7,132 nt of DNA. Source: an uncultured Collinsella sp. Lineage in GTDB: Bacteria; Actinomycetota; Coriobacteriia; Coriobacteriales; Coriobacteriaceae. The translations under genes were made by a program, and so were the position numbers. This document shows positions 4,968-7,132 of this stretch, piece by piece. Within the stretch, counting starts at the first letter, position 1, and every line of letters begins with the position of its first letter. The notes beneath the pieces were generated by a model, which saw only the letters and a list, made by a program, of their open reading frames with translations, did no database searches and was not told the origin of the DNA. The stretch lies in assembly GCA_900555355.1 (NCBI GenBank), contig USKV01000074.1, positions 1 to 7,132 of the forward strand, read 5' to 3'.

Positions 4968-6182
4968 TTACAAATTTTGAAGCAAGTCCAAAATTGTATC
5001 TGCGAGCTGGGGTTTTGTTAGCACAGGAAGTTCCTGCGTCCCTGCTGTGCTAACAATCCAGGCCTTGTTGGTATCGGTTCCAAAGCCCGAATCGGCGCGC
5101 GAGACATCGTTGGCGATAATGGCATCACAACCTTTGCGTGCCAATTTGCGCTCGGCGTATTCGACAACGTTCTCGGTCTCGGCCGCAAATCCGATCACGC
5201 ATCGCTCGCCCTTCTGGCGCGAGAGCTCGGCCAAAATATCGACTGTCTCAACCAGTTCGATGCGATCCAGGCGCCCGTTGGCCTTTTTGAGCTTATGGTC
5301 GGCAGGGGCCGCGGGGGTGTAGTCGGCGACGGCGGCCGCGCAAATGGCCGCATCGGCTGTCTGAAAGGCGCTCAGGGCCGCCTGGAGCATCTCTGCGGCG
5401 GTCTGCACGCGCACGCACTCCACGCCGTGAGGAACGTCGAGCGATGTCGGTCCAAGCACGAGCGTGACGGCGGCACCGCGGCGTGCGGCCTCCCCCGCCA
5501 GGGCGATACCCATCTTGCCCGAAGACCGGTTGCCGATAAAGCGCACCGGATCGATCGGCTCATGCGTGGGGCCGGCAGTGATGACAATGCGCTGGCCCGC
5601 CAGGTCTTGCGGCACGGGATTGAGCACTTCGCAGACGGCCTCGACGATGTCCTCGGGCTCGCTCATGCGTCCCGTGTCCACGTCGCCGCAGGCAAGGTAG
5701 CCACTGCCGGGTCCTACCACGTGCGCCCCGCGGTCGCGCAACGTGGCCATGTTAGCCTGCGTCGCCGGTGCCTTCCACATGCCGTTGTTCATGGCAGGCG
5801 CGATAACAATGGGTCGCGGCGTGGCGAGCAGCGTCGTAGAGATGAGGTCGTCGGCGATGCCGTTGGCCATCTTGGCGATGATATTGGCCGTCGCGGGCGC
5901 CACGACCACCAGGTCGGGCTCCTGTGCAAGCGAAATATGGTGGATGGGGTCGGAGGGATCGTCGAATAGGCCCACGGCAACGGGCTCGTTGGTGAGCGCA
6001 CGGAAGGTGAGCGGGCCCACAAACTCCGTGGCGTGCTCGCTCATAACGACCTTGACGCGCGCGCCGCGCTTTTGCAGCAGGCGCACGATATTGCACGACT
6101 TATAGGCGGCGATCCCGCCGGTAATGCCTAGCAGGATCGTTTTTCCCTCAAGTTGCATTGAATTGTTGGATGCCGCCGTCAT
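4968..6182 (-). CDS. coaBC: Bifunctional phosphopantothenoylcysteine synthetase/decarboxylase
   Basis: CoaBC joins cysteine to 4'-phosphopantothenate (CoaB) and then decarboxylates the product to 4'-phosphopantetheine (CoaC, FMN-dependent) in coenzyme A synthesis, in the cytoplasm. From the ATG at 6182 the 404 residues match the usual length. The N-terminal CoaC half (about 10-185) shows GITGGIAAYKS (19-29), the active-site His H82, APATANIIAKMANGIADDL (95-113), substrate motif PAMN (129-132) and the redox Cys C165 in YLACGDVDTGRM. The C-terminal CoaB half (about 195-404) shows ITAGPTHEPIDPVRFIGNRS (201-220) followed by SGKMG, AAVADYTP (283-290), the KLKK lysines (297-300) and GFAAET (331-336). 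No key residue is missing. An upstream in-frame ATG at 6299 would read 39 extra residues back through the neighbouring gene and is rejected. AAGGAAG (6190-6196) lies seven bases before the chosen ATG. The start follows the zinc-ribbon stop by two bases, suggesting coupled translation. Confidence 0.97.
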   Translation of the reverse strand: MTAASNNSMQLEGKTILLGITGGIAAYKSCNIVRLLQKRGARVKVVMSEHATEFVGPLTFRALTNEPVAVGLFDDPSDPIHHISLAQEPDLVVVAPATANIIAKMANGIADDLISTTLLATPRPIVIAPAMNNGMWKAPATQANMATLRDRGAHVVGPGSGYLACGDVDTGRMSEPEDIVEAVCEVLNPVPQDLAGQRIVITAGPTHEPIDPVRFIGNRSSGKMGIALAGEAARRGAAVTLVLGPTSLDVPHGVECVRVQTAAEMLQAALSAFQTADAAICAAAVADYTPAAPADHKLKKANGRLDRIELVETVDILAELSRQKGERCVIGFAAETENVVEYAERKLARKGCDAIIANDVSRADSGFGTDTNKAWIVSTAGTQELPVLTKPQLADTILDLLQNL

Positions 6183-6184
6183 CG

Positions 6185-6904
6185 CTAGGCTTCCTTGCTC
6201 GGGGGTACCAGGAGGCGGTGGCAGTACGGGCAGTGCGTAATCTCGCTGCCGTCGTGGTTGAGGTCGCTCATGGACGATGCCTGCAGCGCGGTGTGGCAAA
6301 CCGTGGGGATGTTGCCCTGGATGGTCTCGACGGCAAGGCCGCGGAACTGCTTGAGCAGACGCTCGTAGTCGGTGAGCACGTCGGCCGGCAGCGTGGCGGC
6401 AAGCGCGGTGCGCTCCTTAGTGGCGGCGTCAATCTGAGCCTGCAGGTCGGCAGCCTTGGCGCGGGCGGCCTTGGTATCGGCCTTCACGCCCTCCTCGAAC
6501 TTGGCGATGATGGCCTGCGCGCGAGCCTCGCGGTCGAGCGCTTCCTTATGGGCGACGATGACGTCCTTGCGGGTGTGCTCAATCTTGTCCAGTCGCTTGG
6601 CCAAGGTGGCGAGCTCATTCTCCAGGTCCTGAACCTCTCGGTAGTCGGAGCCGTCGACGTGACGCTTTTTGGCAGCCTCGATAGCGTTGTTGGTCTGGAT
6701 CTCGGTGGTGTTGAGGTCGTCGAGCTCAATGTCCAGGTCCTTGCGCTGGGCGTAGAGCTTGGTCATCTCGGACTTGAGCTTCACATAGGTCTTGCGCTTG
6801 GAAGCGAGCTCCTTGAGCTCCGGCATATTGGCAAGTTCGCTCTTGTTGCGGGCGAGCTCCAAATCGATCTGTTGCAGCTTGAGTAGCGTAGCGCCGGCGC
6901 TCAT
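6185..6904 (-). CDS. Coiled-coil protein with C4-type zinc ribbon (DUF164 / zf-RING_7 family)
   Basis: The role of this family is not established; some members have been suggested to bind nucleic acid. The 239 residues form one long charged coiled coil (about 5-190, rich in Lys, Glu, Ala and Leu), followed by a short C-terminal zinc ribbon. The second zinc pair is intact (C225-P-Y-C228). The first keeps only C203 in IPTVCHTAL, where most relatives have C-x2-C. H204, H217, H224 or H229 might complete the site. The ATG at 6904 is chosen because AAAAGGAGAG lies seven bases upstream; an earlier in-frame start at 6940 would add 12 residues and lie inside the preceding gene. The stop of the Nif3-like gene overlaps this start as ATGA. 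The Nif3-zinc-ribbon pair is a known conserved arrangement in Actinobacteria (Rv2230c-Rv2229c in M. tuberculosis). Confidence 0.9.
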   Translation of the reverse strand: MSAGATLLKLQQIDLELARNKSELANMPELKELASKRKTYVKLKSEMTKLYAQRKDLDIELDDLNTTEIQTNNAIEAAKKRHVDGSDYREVQDLENELATLAKRLDKIEHTRKDVIVAHKEALDREARAQAIIAKFEEGVKADTKAARAKAADLQAQIDAATKERTALAATLPADVLTDYERLLKQFRGLAVETIQGNIPTVCHTALQASSMSDLNHDGSEITHCPYCHRLLVPPSKEA

Positions 6905-7132
6905 AAGTTCTCTCCTTTTGTCACAGTCCACCATTGGCAAGGGTTCAGTATTTTAATCGCATGACGGGGGTCGACCCCAGCGTCAACTGCAGAGTTCATC
7001 AAGATATCAACGAACGGCTCTTCGGAGCGGTCGTGGCCGAGCAGAATCACGCTTAGGCCACGCAAGGCAAGGTCCTGCGCCACGTGGTAGCCGGCCTCTC
7101 CGGTCGCAATAGCATCTGCGCCCGCGGCGATG
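6901..7132 (-). CDS. Nif3-like dinuclear metal centre hexameric protein (C-terminal part, cut by the window edge)
   Basis: Nif3/YbgI-type proteins bind two metal ions and form toroidal hexamers; their reaction is uncertain, though some are listed as GTP cyclohydrolase type 2 homologues. The visible 76 residues run in frame from the right edge: GADAIATGEAGYHVAQDLALRG, then VILLGHDRSEEPFVDIL. This matches the family's C-terminal G-A-D-x3-T-G-D/E-x2-Y-H region and the GHxxSE motif, whose His and Glu are metal ligands. A GTG at 7083 is an internal Val codon, not the start, because the family sequence continues upstream of it. The TGA stop overlaps the next gene's ATG (ATGA at 6904-6901), so the two are probably coupled. 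The C-terminal tail NPCQWWTVTKGENL is less typical. Confidence 0.88.
   Translation of the reverse strand, partial: IAAGADAIATGEAGYHVAQDLALRGLSVILLGHDRSEEPFVDILMNSAVDAGVDPRHAIKILNPCQWWTVTKGENL

Noticed and set aside
5295..5969. A 224-codon plus-strand frame opposite coaBC
   Set aside because: It is Arg/Gly/His-rich with no recognisable domain and is wholly antisense to an intact coaBC with all catalytic motifs.
6183..6299. N-terminal extension of coaBC from an ATG at 6299
   Set aside because: The extra 39 residues are an out-of-frame reading of the zinc-ribbon gene, unlike any CoaC N-terminus. The ATG at 6182 has a strong ribosome site.
6158..6886. A 242-codon plus-strand frame opposite the zinc-ribbon gene
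   Set aside because: Its Leu/Val/Gly-rich sequence is the antisense image of the Lys/Glu/Leu coiled coil. It has no domain and no start signal.

Overview
The window looks like a piece of core chromosome from a high-GC Gram-positive anaerobe of the Coriobacteriia. Collinsella or a close relative is my best guess. This rests on the protein families and their order, not on a search. Every gene I accept lies on the minus strand, so transcription runs from high to low coordinates. There is no sign of phage, insertion sequence, CRISPR or other mobile DNA.

In the direction of transcription, the first block (7132 to 4777) holds the 3' end of a Nif3-like metal-binding protein gene, a coiled-coil/C4-type zinc-ribbon gene that overlaps it by ATGA, and coaBC two bases further on. 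A tRNA-Pro(GGG) gene with encoded CCA follows, then a strong intrinsic terminator. I see no terminator between coaBC and the tRNA, although the tRNA has its own probable promoter.

The second block (about 4580 to 631) is a likely five-gene operon: pgsA (phospholipid head-group transfer), a small FHA protein of the GarA/OdhI type, an FtsR-like MerR regulator, apt (adenine salvage) and a secreted coiled-coil NlpC/P60 hydrolase. It ends at a clear intrinsic terminator. The core pgsA / FHA / MerR order resembles the pgsA2-garA-Rv1828 region of mycobacteria and the odhI-ftsR pair of corynebacteria. The genes join membrane lipid synthesis, phospho-dependent signalling, division control and wall hydrolysis.

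The third block (below 560) is a separately promoted DegV-family (FakB-like) fatty-acid-binding protein gene, cut by the left edge of the window. An inverted repeat lies just upstream of its promoter.

The region ahead of pgsA (4643-4776) has no convincing gene, but holds a long imperfect inverted repeat and a short palindrome. The most notable points are: the FHA protein keeps only one of the two adjacent threonines of the GarA/OdhI phospho-motif; the zinc ribbon has lost one of its four cysteines; and the non-coding DNA ahead of pgsA and degV contains symmetric elements. I did not find a wholly new system here; this is mainly conserved housekeeping DNA.
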